64,000 nucleotides of DNA from an uncultured Mediterraneibacter sp. Its GTDB lineage: Bacteria; Bacillota; Clostridia; Lachnospirales; Lachnospiraceae. The notes under the pieces are model-generated. The model saw nothing but the letters and a program-made list of their open reading frames with translations, searched no databases and was not told the DNA's origin. The DNA is taken from contig NZ_CALWFZ010000003.1 in assembly GCF_944377805.1 (NCBI RefSeq), positions 62,001 through 126,000 of the forward strand. Direction: 5' to 3'. The position numbers and the translations under genes are program-made. Below are positions 19,201 through 26,673 of this stretch, in pieces (within the stretch, counting starts at the first letter, position 1; each line of letters starts with the position of its first letter).

Positions 19201-22200
19201 TTACAGCGAGAGCGTGAAAGGAAAACTAGAGCGTGTGCTGTCAGATCTGTTTGCTTCTCAGGAGAGGTATCCGTCCTACTGTGAACACCCGGCAGTGCAG
19301 GCACTGACAGAAGAACGCATGAAAGACGAGGATGCACTGAAACAGCATCTGTACGCCTACAATTATTATGATAAATGGTACCACATCAATTACGGCGGAG
19401 TGATATTGAGCGATCTGATGTTTTTCGGAAGGGAAGTACTGCCGGAGAATATCAATGCTTCTCACCTTACAGAGCAGCTACTGAATGTTTCGTCAGACTG
19501 GAGAACAACAAAACAGACGGTAACATTCTATAACAATGTACTGAAAAATATCACAGGGAAAGATTTTATGGAATTCCTGGGCGGTTTCGCAAAAAGCATC
19601 GCCGGTTATGAGGATGCCAATACATGGTTTGCGGACACATTTGACGGCATCTTAGTGGAACAGAAAGCAGCCGGTGATGAGGGCAGGATACGCTATCGTA
19701 TCTGGGACAATCTAAAAGGTCTGCCGGAGGGCAGAAAAAATATTGTGCTGCCTGTTCTGACCGCTCCTCAGGAGGATATGTATCTGATCTCTGTTCCGTC
19801 CCAGATCGTGATCGGAAGCATGAACCGGTATGAGACGTATCTTAAGAAGGACGGACAGGAACGGGAGAGGATCCGCGCCATCGCGGAGGAGTATGCCGGA
19901 AAGATGGGAATATTCTACGGGGTATCTTCCCGGTGGATGAGTAATTCAGCGGAGCAGCTGAACAGTTTTGTAAACCTGCAGTTTGATACAAGGCTTTCTT
20001 TCCCGGAAAGTCCGGCGGCTGCGGCAGGAGCACAGGAAAAAGGCGTAACACGGGATCCGGTTATGAAATGGGTATACGAATCTGTCGATATGCTGAGCGC
20101 CCTGAACGGCAGCGCGGCAGTCGCAGACGGCACGATCGTGATCTGGATGTGGAGCCCGGCTCTGGGAACCGATAACTATACATTCTTCACGTTCAGTCAT
20201 GAGACGGCCCACAACCAGGACGGAAGATATTTTTACGGCGGAGCCGGAAGAAGAAACGGAACCGGCGGGGAAGCCCATGCGGACGGCAATATTGCCCAGG
20301 AGATGCGGGACGGCATCATGGTGTTCAACATATCAAAGAACATGGATATAGGCACCGAGATGACGAATAATTTCAGTTACGAACGGATCGACTCCGCTGA
20401 GAAAGTACACAGTTACTATGAGAAGATGTTTGAGACGGGGTATGTGCTGGATTACCTGGCAGCGCAGGCTTTCTTTGAACTGACCCCGCAGCAGCAGGCG
20501 GCGGTGGCAGTACAGGCGGAGCATACCGCAGGAGGAAAAGCATCCATGAGTACCACTTACAAAAAGCTTACGGCGGATGAGATCGGCGCCATGAATCTGA
20601 ACAGTATGGAAGCATTGTGGGATCATAAAATCTCAATACGGAATGCATCGTCTTATCCGGAGAAGGTGGGCACAGCCACAGACGGAAGCTACGGCTTCGA
20701 GTCGTTTTACACAATGAACTGGTATCAGTCGCACAATGACAGCGGCTCGCCGGATACTCATTCGTTCAAGCGACTGGGGCAGGAGATGCTTGCTCTTGCA
20801 GGATATGAGAAAGGGTATCAGGTATACATATCCGCACTCAGTGAAAACGATCTGGACGCGCTGCGCAAGATTACCGGTGATCCGAATATCACATGGAGAG
20901 ACTACAAGCTGAACCGCTATCGCGAAGTGGCTCAGAAGCTGGATCAGATCCCGTATTTTGATAAAGACGAAATTATTGCACAGTTTAAGGCGGCATTTGA
21001 GGCCGATACAGTGAACGGAAATACAAATCAGAGCTTCGAGACGAAACGGATGATCTACGGCATGGTCAAGCGTGTAACGGGGGATTTCAGCACCGGCGGT
21101 ATCTATGAGAGCCCGACGGTGATCCCGGTTACATCAGCGGAAGAACTGATCCAATACGCCGCGCAGAACCCATACGGATATTACAGGCTGGAACAGGATA
21201 TTGATTTTACTGATATAACAGCTCTTGGCGGAAGTTATATCCCGGGAAGATTCATCGGAGTGCTGGACGGAAACGGTCATAGTCTGACCGGAATGAAGTA
21301 TCCGCTGTTCGGGGATCTGCAGTATGCGCAGGTAACAGATCTGACCATTTCCGCACCTTCTTATGCAGGGGATGCACAGGCTCTCTTCGCGGTGAAAACA
21401 AAGAAAGTGACACTTGGAAATATAAAAGCAGCGGGCACGGATATGCCGCTTCCACTTGTGAAGACTAAGACGGAAGGATACTATGAGTACGGCGATATGA
21501 GCGTGACGGTGGAGGACAGAAAGATCACGACAGTGGAAGAATTCCTCGCAATCGGCGCTTCTGCAGAATCACTGAAAAAGCAGTATGTGCTCGAGGCGGA
21601 TCTTGACTTCGGCTCGGCGGCGTCTTCTGATTTTGCAGTGGCCGGAACATTTTCCGGGGAACTGTCGGGAAACGGCCATACCATCTCCGGACTGGACGCG
21701 GTGCTCTTTGAGAGAATCGACGGGGCTTACGTCTCGGATCTGACGATCAAAGGGACGAACCTTGCTCAAAATACTCAGAAAGGCGCCCTTGCCAATGATA
21801 TCAGGAATTCAATTGTGGAAGACATCAGAGTGAAAGATCTGACGATCCGAAACGACGCCAATCAGGTGGGCGGCCTTGCCGGAACCATTTCAAACAGCGA
21901 GATAAGACGGGTTTCGGCGGAGGAGATCTCGATCCGCTCCAATAATACCATAGGCGGCGTTGCAGGCCAGTTCGATGGCAGGATCATGGAGGACTGTATT
22001 GTTACCGGCGCCATCGAAGGTACAATCCGTCACCAGATGGGCGCCCGTGTCGGAGGAATCACCGGATGGCAGGGCGGCGGAATCATACGCAGGGTAGTGA
22101 CAAAAGTCAGCATCACAGCTCCGGATCCGGTGGGTAACGGGGGCATCATCGGCGGACCACAGAGTGGAAGTGTGGCGGTGGAAAGCGCAGTCAGTCTGAG

Positions 22201-22447
22201 CACCGGGGCCAGTGCAAACAGGATTTCCGGGTGGGATGTGCTCGGTATTACAAGCAGTGCATACGAGCTGGAGACTTCAGACAGCCAGAGCAGTATGAAT
22301 GAGACAAACGCGGACCGTGTATTCGCGGTCACGGAAGAACAGGCGAAAGAAAAAGCATTCTATACGGAGACTCTTGGCTGGAGCGAGGGTGTGTGGGATT
22401 TTGACAGCCTTGTGGCGGACGGGATACCGGCGCTGAAAATTCTGTAA
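16298..22447 (+). CDS. Giant secreted M26 (IgA-protease/Zmp-like) zinc metallopeptidase with cohesin-like and dockerin parts
   Basis: About 2049 residues. In order: signal peptide (1-27); a cohesin-like beta domain (about 28-160); an acidic Pro/Gly/Glu linker; VQTGD plus a membrane helix and RKKK (about 246-282), then a second hydrophobic segment (about 286-306); a type I dockerin with two calcium loops, DVDRNGNIDYTD and DLNDDGQITVTD (about 311-370); a GLUG-type repeat block (about 528-800); the M26 catalytic region; then further GLUG blocks (about 1605-2049). Zinc site: HETAH at 1301-1305 in FSHETAHNQDGRYFYGGAGR, with the downstream glycine-rich GGEAHADG segment offering the glutamate ligand, as in streptococcal IgA1 proteases and ZmpB/C. 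An N-terminal anchor is known in that family. I prefer ATG 16298 over GTG 16277 because AAGGA and a good signal peptide fit it. Target protein unknown; mucosal glycoprotein or immunoglobulin cleavage is conjecture. Confidence 0.88.
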   Translation: MGRLRALLTAAVLTLGLLWKGADVYGAGAPVLSVEPHSSEIVPGEEVILTFALGGYDEIQDGLRAFKASIEYDQEVFEAAGEDDFQTLNQWEQFRYNAKNGQMAVIHKGGSVADEEIFRLTLTAKKSIALRETSILVKDISISEGKEDLLPEDVSLLLTTASGTDEEPEGDAGIPGDDGSPEEPEDEDGADSPGANGSAGESETGDGAGDSDGDTGHPDSEQTAGEEPGAGTKAEAETEAETENPGAVQTGDTDGGIILFVMLLISLAVLGGILAARKKKENKNGPKVLAGVILGSMLAVSAGVRTEASGVKGDVDRNGNIDYTDVELTQKHLIDLELLEQDAQKPADLNDDGQITVTDLALLVHRIENQPDIEAPSKPEEPSEPEEEIREAIELKDITSTTLYYSEGGKTEEIDILDITRGLPEDPENYYAVIGMESLPDLYTGISEFRQEKSGAVSVVIDQEDMIQYDDDGNRIEEYAFPVAYRDKEGEHPLIKSARELLEKMAADPKGTFELTEDLDASGISADAPAIAGTFTGELDGNGFRIRNLPTSLFGTLSGAHIHDLVIEDASITAQRSGILANFIQRQSVVENVFIVDSSVSNSVDEMGAFAGKISDSTIRRSASVNVSLRGLVAVGGIAGKTESGALIEDCYVTGKVQGTYDHPSLGARTGGIAGWHGGGKISRCYTKAEIVAPAKKGNGGIIGGPNTGNPVIEYSLSMSTGSGYRIAGFDVLDGVKEVYEYSDSGSTTNVTESNGGKVKETEAVYERTFYEDTLGFDGKIWDLGGLALKKLPQLADSPAWDNNYGIPSYSEVKRHEDYRAEREMAYANMAEIMPFADTALWIEYGNGLSESDALAVKKIKYVIPLDEQGAYVAGIHRTTPGKAVKIRVIFEDDTRQDYALSEPKLVGNIVASYRMEGQQFSYQFHNYAAAFDGSVISDLTALASAYDYNTEIAGITQEDESRLYTDYYSESVKGKLERVLSDLFASQERYPSYCEHPAVQALTEERMKDEDALKQHLYAYNYYDKWYHINYGGVILSDLMFFGREVLPENINASHLTEQLLNVSSDWRTTKQTVTFYNNVLKNITGKDFMEFLGGFAKSIAGYEDANTWFADTFDGILVEQKAAGDEGRIRYRIWDNLKGLPEGRKNIVLPVLTAPQEDMYLISVPSQIVIGSMNRYETYLKKDGQERERIRAIAEEYAGKMGIFYGVSSRWMSNSAEQLNSFVNLQFDTRLSFPESPAAAAGAQEKGVTRDPVMKWVYESVDMLSALNGSAAVADGTIVIWMWSPALGTDNYTFFTFSHETAHNQDGRYFYGGAGRRNGTGGEAHADGNIAQEMRDGIMVFNISKNMDIGTEMTNNFSYERIDSAEKVHSYYEKMFETGYVLDYLAAQAFFELTPQQQAAVAVQAEHTAGGKASMSTTYKKLTADEIGAMNLNSMEALWDHKISIRNASSYPEKVGTATDGSYGFESFYTMNWYQSHNDSGSPDTHSFKRLGQEMLALAGYEKGYQVYISALSENDLDALRKITGDPNITWRDYKLNRYREVAQKLDQIPYFDKDEIIAQFKAAFEADTVNGNTNQSFETKRMIYGMVKRVTGDFSTGGIYESPTVIPVTSAEELIQYAAQNPYGYYRLEQDIDFTDITALGGSYIPGRFIGVLDGNGHSLTGMKYPLFGDLQYAQVTDLTISAPSYAGDAQALFAVKTKKVTLGNIKAAGTDMPLPLVKTKTEGYYEYGDMSVTVEDRKITTVEEFLAIGASAESLKKQYVLEADLDFGSAASSDFAVAGTFSGELSGNGHTISGLDAVLFERIDGAYVSDLTIKGTNLAQNTQKGALANDIRNSIVEDIRVKDLTIRNDANQVGGLAGTISNSEIRRVSAEEISIRSNNTIGGVAGQFDGRIMEDCIVTGAIEGTIRHQMGARVGGITGWQGGGIIRRVVTKVSITAPDPVGNGGIIGGPQSGSVAVESAVSLSTGASANRISGWDVLGITSSAYELETSDSQSSMNETNADRVFAVTEEQAKEKAFYTETLGWSEGVWDFDSLVADGIPALKIL

Positions 22448-22451
22448 ATGA

Positions 22452-22490
22452 AAGAGCGTTATGAAATTAAGATCATGACGCTCTTCTTTT
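22452..22490 (+). terminator. Intrinsic terminator after the M26 gene
   Basis: AAGAGCGT (22452-22459) and ACGCTCTT (22478-22485) pair, extended by ATGA/TCAT, followed by CTTTT. Confidence 0.85.
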
Positions 22491-22494
22491 ATGC

Positions 22495-22543
22495 TTGACT
22501 CAAGTCCGATTTCGGACTATAATCCCAAGTACGAAATCGGACT
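22495..22543 (+). promoter_or_regulatory. Promoter with two tandem palindromic operators ahead of the MarR regulator
   Basis: -35 TTGACT (22495-22500), 17-bp spacer, -10 TATAAT (22518-22523). The spacer holds AGTCCGA-TT-TCGGACT (22503-22518), a perfect 7-2-7 palindrome. A second copy, AGTACGA-AA-TCGGACT (22528-22543, one mismatch), lies between the -10 box and the Shine-Dalgarno site. Centres are 25 bp apart. This layout fits autorepression by the MarR protein encoded directly downstream. Confidence 0.85.
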
Positions 22544-22557
22544 AAGGAGTGATAACA

Positions 22558-23013
22558 ATGGAGATACATCAGGAAACAGAAGTTCAGAAATTTAACAGGT
22601 TATACAAGGAACAGGACGATCTCTATCATGACATCGCACTGTATGCGGGAATGTCAGACAGCGCATGCTCTATCCTGTATGCGATTTGTGTGCTGGGAGA
22701 CGGATGCCTGCAGAGAGATATCTGCCGGGAAGCGTTCACGAGCAAGCAGACGATCAATTCTTCTGTGCGCAATCTGGAGAAGAAAGGCATTCTGTATCTG
22801 GAAAAAGGAACAGGCAGAGATAAGAATATTTTTCTGACAGACAAAGGCAGACAGCTGGTTGAGGGGAAGATACGTCCGGTCATAGAGCTGGAGAATGCTT
22901 CTTTACTTGGCATGAAACCGGACGAGCGGGAGATGTTTATCTGTCTGTATGAGAAGTATGTGGAGAATTTCCGCAGAGGAGTGAAAAAAATGATCGGGGA
23001 GAAGAAAGGATGA
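22558..23013 (+). CDS. MarR-family transcriptional repressor of the downstream exporter
   Basis: A 151-residue winged-helix protein of the MarR family: helical dimerisation ends flank a helix-turn-helix (DICREAFTSKQTINSSVRNLEKKGIL, described here by residues about 64-88) and a wing (EKGTGRDKNIFLTDKG). Such proteins repress efflux genes until a small ligand binds. The start at ATG 22558 is set by AAGGAG eight bases upstream; an in-frame GTG at 22549 lies inside that site. Its stop overlaps the next gene by four bases (ATGA), so regulator and both exporter halves form one operon that it probably controls through the tandem operators in its own promoter. Confidence 0.9.
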   Translation: MEIHQETEVQKFNRLYKEQDDLYHDIALYAGMSDSACSILYAICVLGDGCLQRDICREAFTSKQTINSSVRNLEKKGILYLEKGTGRDKNIFLTDKGRQLVEGKIRPVIELENASLLGMKPDEREMFICLYEKYVENFRRGVKKMIGEKKG

Positions 23014-24758
23014 AGACAGTATTTCGTTTTTTAAAACCATACAGGCGCTTATGTGCTTTTGCAATCCTTGCCATGCTGTTAGATGTGGCGGGCGGTCTGC
23101 TGGTACCTAAGCTTACGGCAGACATGATCAATATCGGGGTGGAAAGTGGAAACCTTGACTATATTATCGGAAAGGGAATCGCCATGCTGGCGGTTACGAT
23201 CCTCGCAGGGGCAGGAGCGCTATTAGGCAGCTGGCTGTGCGCCGATCTGTCCGCAAAACTGGGACGGGATATGCGAAATGCCGTCTATGAGAAATCGCTT
23301 ACATTTTCGGCCCATGATTTCAGCCGGTTCGGAACCGGCTCTATGATCACGCGCACCCTAAATGACATTAATATCATCCAGCAGTCGGTTGTCTGGTGCA
23401 TCCAGATGGTGCTGCCGGTTCCGGCAGTGTGTGTGATGGGCGTCGCTATGGCGTTTGCTATCGATACAGCGATGGGATTCCTGTTGATCGGTGTGACTGC
23501 GCTGATCATCGTGCTGGCACTTATTGTGACGCGCAGGGCGTCCGAGATATTCGGCAGGCTGCAGCAGCTTCTCGACCGGATGAACGTTGTGCTCCGGGAA
23601 AATCTGACAGGTGTGCGTGTGATCCGCGCATTCCGAAAGGAAAAGGATGAGGAAAAGAGGATGAGGAAATCCTTTGAAGATTACGCAGAGACTTCAATCA
23701 GTGCGAATCTTCTGTTCGCCGGACTGGAAAGCACAGCATTTTTCGTGATCAATATCTGTATTGTCGTCATTTTGTGGCTGGGAGGTGATCGGATCGGAGC
23801 CGGATATATGGAAATCGGAGATATTACAGCACTTACGGAATATTCGATCCTGATCCTGTTTTACATCATTATGGCACAGATGGTCATTATACTCCTGCCG
23901 AGAGCACGGGTCTGCATCCGTCGTATTCAAGAAGTTCTTGAGACAGAGCCGGATATATGTGACGGGAAGAATGGCGCGGGTGAAATAGGGCTGTCTGCAC
24001 ATGCAGAAGATATCATAGTCAGGTTTGACCATGTTTCGTTTCGATTTCCGGATGCGGACGGGTATGCTCTTTCTGATCTTGATTTTATATGCCGGAGAGG
24101 GGAGACCACAGCCGTGATTGGCGGAACCGGGTGCGGAAAGTCCACGCTTGCACAACTGATTCTGCGTTTTCATGATGTAACGGAAGGTTCTGTTGAGGTC
24201 AGCAGTATGGATGTCCGGGATATGACTCAGGAAGAGTTGCGCAGCCGGATTGCCTATGTTCCCCAGAAGGCGTGGCTGTTCTCGGGTACGATCGCGGACA
24301 ATCTCCGCTATGGAAATGAAGGAGCATCGGAGGAAGAGATGCGCCGTGTACTCTCTGTTGCACAGGCGGATTTTGTGAGCAGCCTGGCAAACGGACTGGA
24401 CGCCCATGTTGCCCAGGGAGGAACGAATTTTTCCGGTGGACAGAAGCAGCGGCTTTCTATTGCCCGGGCGTTGATGAAAAAGGCGGATCTGTATATTTTT
24501 GACGACAGCTTCTCGGCGTTGGATTTTAAGACGGATGCGGCTCTGAGAAAAGCGCTGAAACAGGAGATGGCTGACGCTGCGGCGCTTATTATTGCCCAGA
24601 GGATAAATACGATCCTGAATGCGGATCAGATTATTGTATTGGACGAGGGCAGGATCGCGGGGATCGGAAGACATGAAGAACTGATGGAGAAATGCAGTAT
24701 CTATCGGGATATCGCGAGATCACAGATGAAAGGAGGAACATCACATGGCAGAGAATGA
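23010..24758 (+). CDS. Heterodimeric multidrug-type ABC exporter, subunit with degenerate catalytic site
   Basis: A 582-residue half-transporter: six membrane helices (residues about 15-305) then a nucleotide-binding domain. Walker A is GGTGCGKST (371-379, Lys377); the signature SGGQ is canonical (475-478); but the Walker B end reads IFDDSF, so Asp499 stands where the catalytic Glu belongs. This pattern matches the degenerate-site half of heterodimeric exporters such as BmrC or TM287. It overlaps the marR stop by four bases and the next half-transporter by 14. Together they should pump drugs or lipophilic compounds outward. It ends with a C-terminal GGTSHGRE tail. Confidence 0.92.
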   Translation: MKTVFRFLKPYRRLCAFAILAMLLDVAGGLLVPKLTADMINIGVESGNLDYIIGKGIAMLAVTILAGAGALLGSWLCADLSAKLGRDMRNAVYEKSLTFSAHDFSRFGTGSMITRTLNDINIIQQSVVWCIQMVLPVPAVCVMGVAMAFAIDTAMGFLLIGVTALIIVLALIVTRRASEIFGRLQQLLDRMNVVLRENLTGVRVIRAFRKEKDEEKRMRKSFEDYAETSISANLLFAGLESTAFFVINICIVVILWLGGDRIGAGYMEIGDITALTEYSILILFYIIMAQMVIILLPRARVCIRRIQEVLETEPDICDGKNGAGEIGLSAHAEDIIVRFDHVSFRFPDADGYALSDLDFICRRGETTAVIGGTGCGKSTLAQLILRFHDVTEGSVEVSSMDVRDMTQEELRSRIAYVPQKAWLFSGTIADNLRYGNEGASEEEMRRVLSVAQADFVSSLANGLDAHVAQGGTNFSGGQKQRLSIARALMKKADLYIFDDSFSALDFKTDAALRKALKQEMADAAALIIAQRINTILNADQIIVLDEGRIAGIGRHEELMEKCSIYRDIARSQMKGGTSHGRE

Positions 24759-26613
24759 GACAATACAGTATTCGGATGACATGGATCTTGAGATACCGTC
24801 CGATGCGGGGATGACGGTAAAACGTCTCTGGAGGTCTATGGGCAGACAGCGCGTCCGGCTGGTCATCGTGACAGTTTCCGTGATATTTTATACGATACTT
24901 TCTGTGGCGGCCCCGGTGTACAGTGCGAAGATTGTGGATCTGCTCTTTCAGGAGATACGGGCGGCCGTATCAGGGGAACGCACCTTCCGGGTGACATGGG
25001 ATCCTGTGGGACGGGAGATCATGGTTCTGCTTCTGATCTATACAGTGACCGGTATCCTTTATACGTTCCAGAGTTTTCTCATGGCAAGCTTTGCCGAGAG
25101 ACTCAGTCTGGAACTCAGGACAAAGATCAGCCGGAAACTGGATCGTCTTCCGCTGTCGTTTTTTGATAATCATAAGACCGGGGAAGTGCTGAGTCGGGTG
25201 ACAAATGACCTGGACAAAATGTCCGAGGTAATGCAGACCGGGCTTTTAAAGCTGTTTACGGCGGTGGGAATGGTAGTCGGTTCTCTGATCATGATGTTCC
25301 GGTTCCATATCGGACTTACGCTGGTCTTTCTTGTGTTTACCTTGCTGTCTATGGTGTCTACCAGATTTTTTGCAGGAAAGACGCTGCGCTATGCCGCCCG
25401 GAGACAGCAGGCGGTCAGCCGTGTGACTGGTCAGGTGGAAGAGTCCTACAGCGGACGCGCTGTCATAAAGGCGTTTAACCGGGAAGAAAGAAGCGCCGCA
25501 GATATGAGAGAAGCAGTGGAGGAGCTTGCGGAAACCTCGAGAAAAGCAGACTTTATGATGAACGCGGTCAACCCGTTTATCCGACTGGTCAACCGACTCG
25601 GACAGGCGGTGATTGCGGTGTTTGCCGGAAAACTTCTGATCGACGGAGTGCTGAGCGTGGGTGTGTTTCAGGCATTTTTTCAGTATGTGTACCAGGCGTC
25701 CGAACCTCTGACAGAGGCGGCGTATATGATCAATTCCCTGCAGTCTTCCATTGCATCTGTGGAGCGGATCTTCCAGCTGCTGGATGAAGAAGAGATAAAA
25801 CCTGATCCCCGGCAGGGGACGGGAAACGAGGCGGAAACGTCTGTTATAAAGAATGCATCTGCTGCCGCCATGACGGAAGGAAGGGTAGAATTTCGTCATG
25901 TGAAGTTCGGGTATTCGCCGGATAAACTTCTGATGAACGACATCAGTTTCACAGCGCAGCCGGGCCAGAAGATCGCAATTGTCGGAACCACGGGCGCGGG
26001 CAAGACTACGCTTATCAATCTTCTGATGAGATTCTATGATGTAAACGGCGGACAGATCCTGCTGGATGGCAGGGATACTGCAGATATGACTTATGGTGAG
26101 CTGCGGAGTAATTTCGGTATGGTACTGCAGGATACATGGCTCTTTGATGGCACGATAGCAGAGAATATCGCGTACGGACGCCCGGATGCCTCCCGGGAAG
26201 AGATTATTGCCGCGGCGAAAGCGGCGAGGGCAGATTTTTTCATCCGGACACTGCCTCAGGGGTATGATACAAGACTCAGCGGGGATGCGGAGAATATCTC
26301 CGCCGGGCAGCGCCAGCTCCTGACTATTGCCAGAGTGATGCTCTGTGATCCGGCAGTATTGATCCTCGATGAGGCCACATCCAGCGTAGATACCCGAACA
26401 GAGATGGAAATCGGGAAAGCAATGAATGAACTTATGAAAGGCAGGACCAGCTTTGTCATAGCGCACCGACTTTCCACGATCGTTGATGCTGACCTGATCT
26501 TCGTCATGAGGAACGGAGACATCATCGAGCAGGGAAATCACCGGGAACTGCTGAAATCCGGCGGAGCATATGCAGAGTTGTATAACAGTCAATTTGAATC
26601 AACAGATCAGTAA
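24745..26613 (+). CDS. Heterodimeric multidrug-type ABC exporter, catalytically complete Walker B subunit
   Basis: A 622-residue half-transporter: a roughly 30-residue cytoplasmic N-terminal extension, six membrane helices, then an ATPase domain. Walker A GTTGAGKTT (414-422, Lys420), Walker B LILDEATSSVD with catalytic Glu543, H-loop AHRLST. Its signature is NISAGQ (518-522) instead of LSGGQ, so the composite site that pairs it with the partner's Asp499 is the degenerate one. This mirrors BmrCD/TM287-288. It is translated from inside the previous gene's end (14-bp overlap). Function as efflux pump is family-based; the substrate is unknown. Confidence 0.92.
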   Translation: MAENETIQYSDDMDLEIPSDAGMTVKRLWRSMGRQRVRLVIVTVSVIFYTILSVAAPVYSAKIVDLLFQEIRAAVSGERTFRVTWDPVGREIMVLLLIYTVTGILYTFQSFLMASFAERLSLELRTKISRKLDRLPLSFFDNHKTGEVLSRVTNDLDKMSEVMQTGLLKLFTAVGMVVGSLIMMFRFHIGLTLVFLVFTLLSMVSTRFFAGKTLRYAARRQQAVSRVTGQVEESYSGRAVIKAFNREERSAADMREAVEELAETSRKADFMMNAVNPFIRLVNRLGQAVIAVFAGKLLIDGVLSVGVFQAFFQYVYQASEPLTEAAYMINSLQSSIASVERIFQLLDEEEIKPDPRQGTGNEAETSVIKNASAAAMTEGRVEFRHVKFGYSPDKLLMNDISFTAQPGQKIAIVGTTGAGKTTLINLLMRFYDVNGGQILLDGRDTADMTYGELRSNFGMVLQDTWLFDGTIAENIAYGRPDASREEIIAAAKAARADFFIRTLPQGYDTRLSGDAENISAGQRQLLTIARVMLCDPAVLILDEATSSVDTRTEMEIGKAMNELMKGRTSFVIAHRLSTIVDADLIFVMRNGDIIEQGNHRELLKSGGAYAELYNSQFESTDQ

Positions 26614-26630
26614 ACTGGAAGAGGCATAAT

Positions 26631-26665
26631 CCCCCGCGGGAGAGCATATGCTTTCCTTGCGGGGG
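26631..26665 (+). promoter_or_regulatory. Hairpin that buries the ribosome-binding site of the GH18 gene
   Basis: CCCCCGC (26631-26637) pairs perfectly with GCGGGGG (26659-26665); a palindrome AGCATATGCT sits inside (26643-26652). The 3' arm is the Shine-Dalgarno region of the ATG at 26674. It could be the exporter operon's terminator without U-tract, or a translational control hairpin. Confidence 0.6.
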
Positions 26666-26673
26666 TGATTTTA

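Noticed and set aside
25246-26592. Long open frame on the minus strand (448 codons) opposite the second ABC exporter gene
   Set aside because: It has no family likeness, is rich in His/Arg/Cys, and lies wholly antisense to a clear ABC half-transporter; open only because of codon bias on the other strand.
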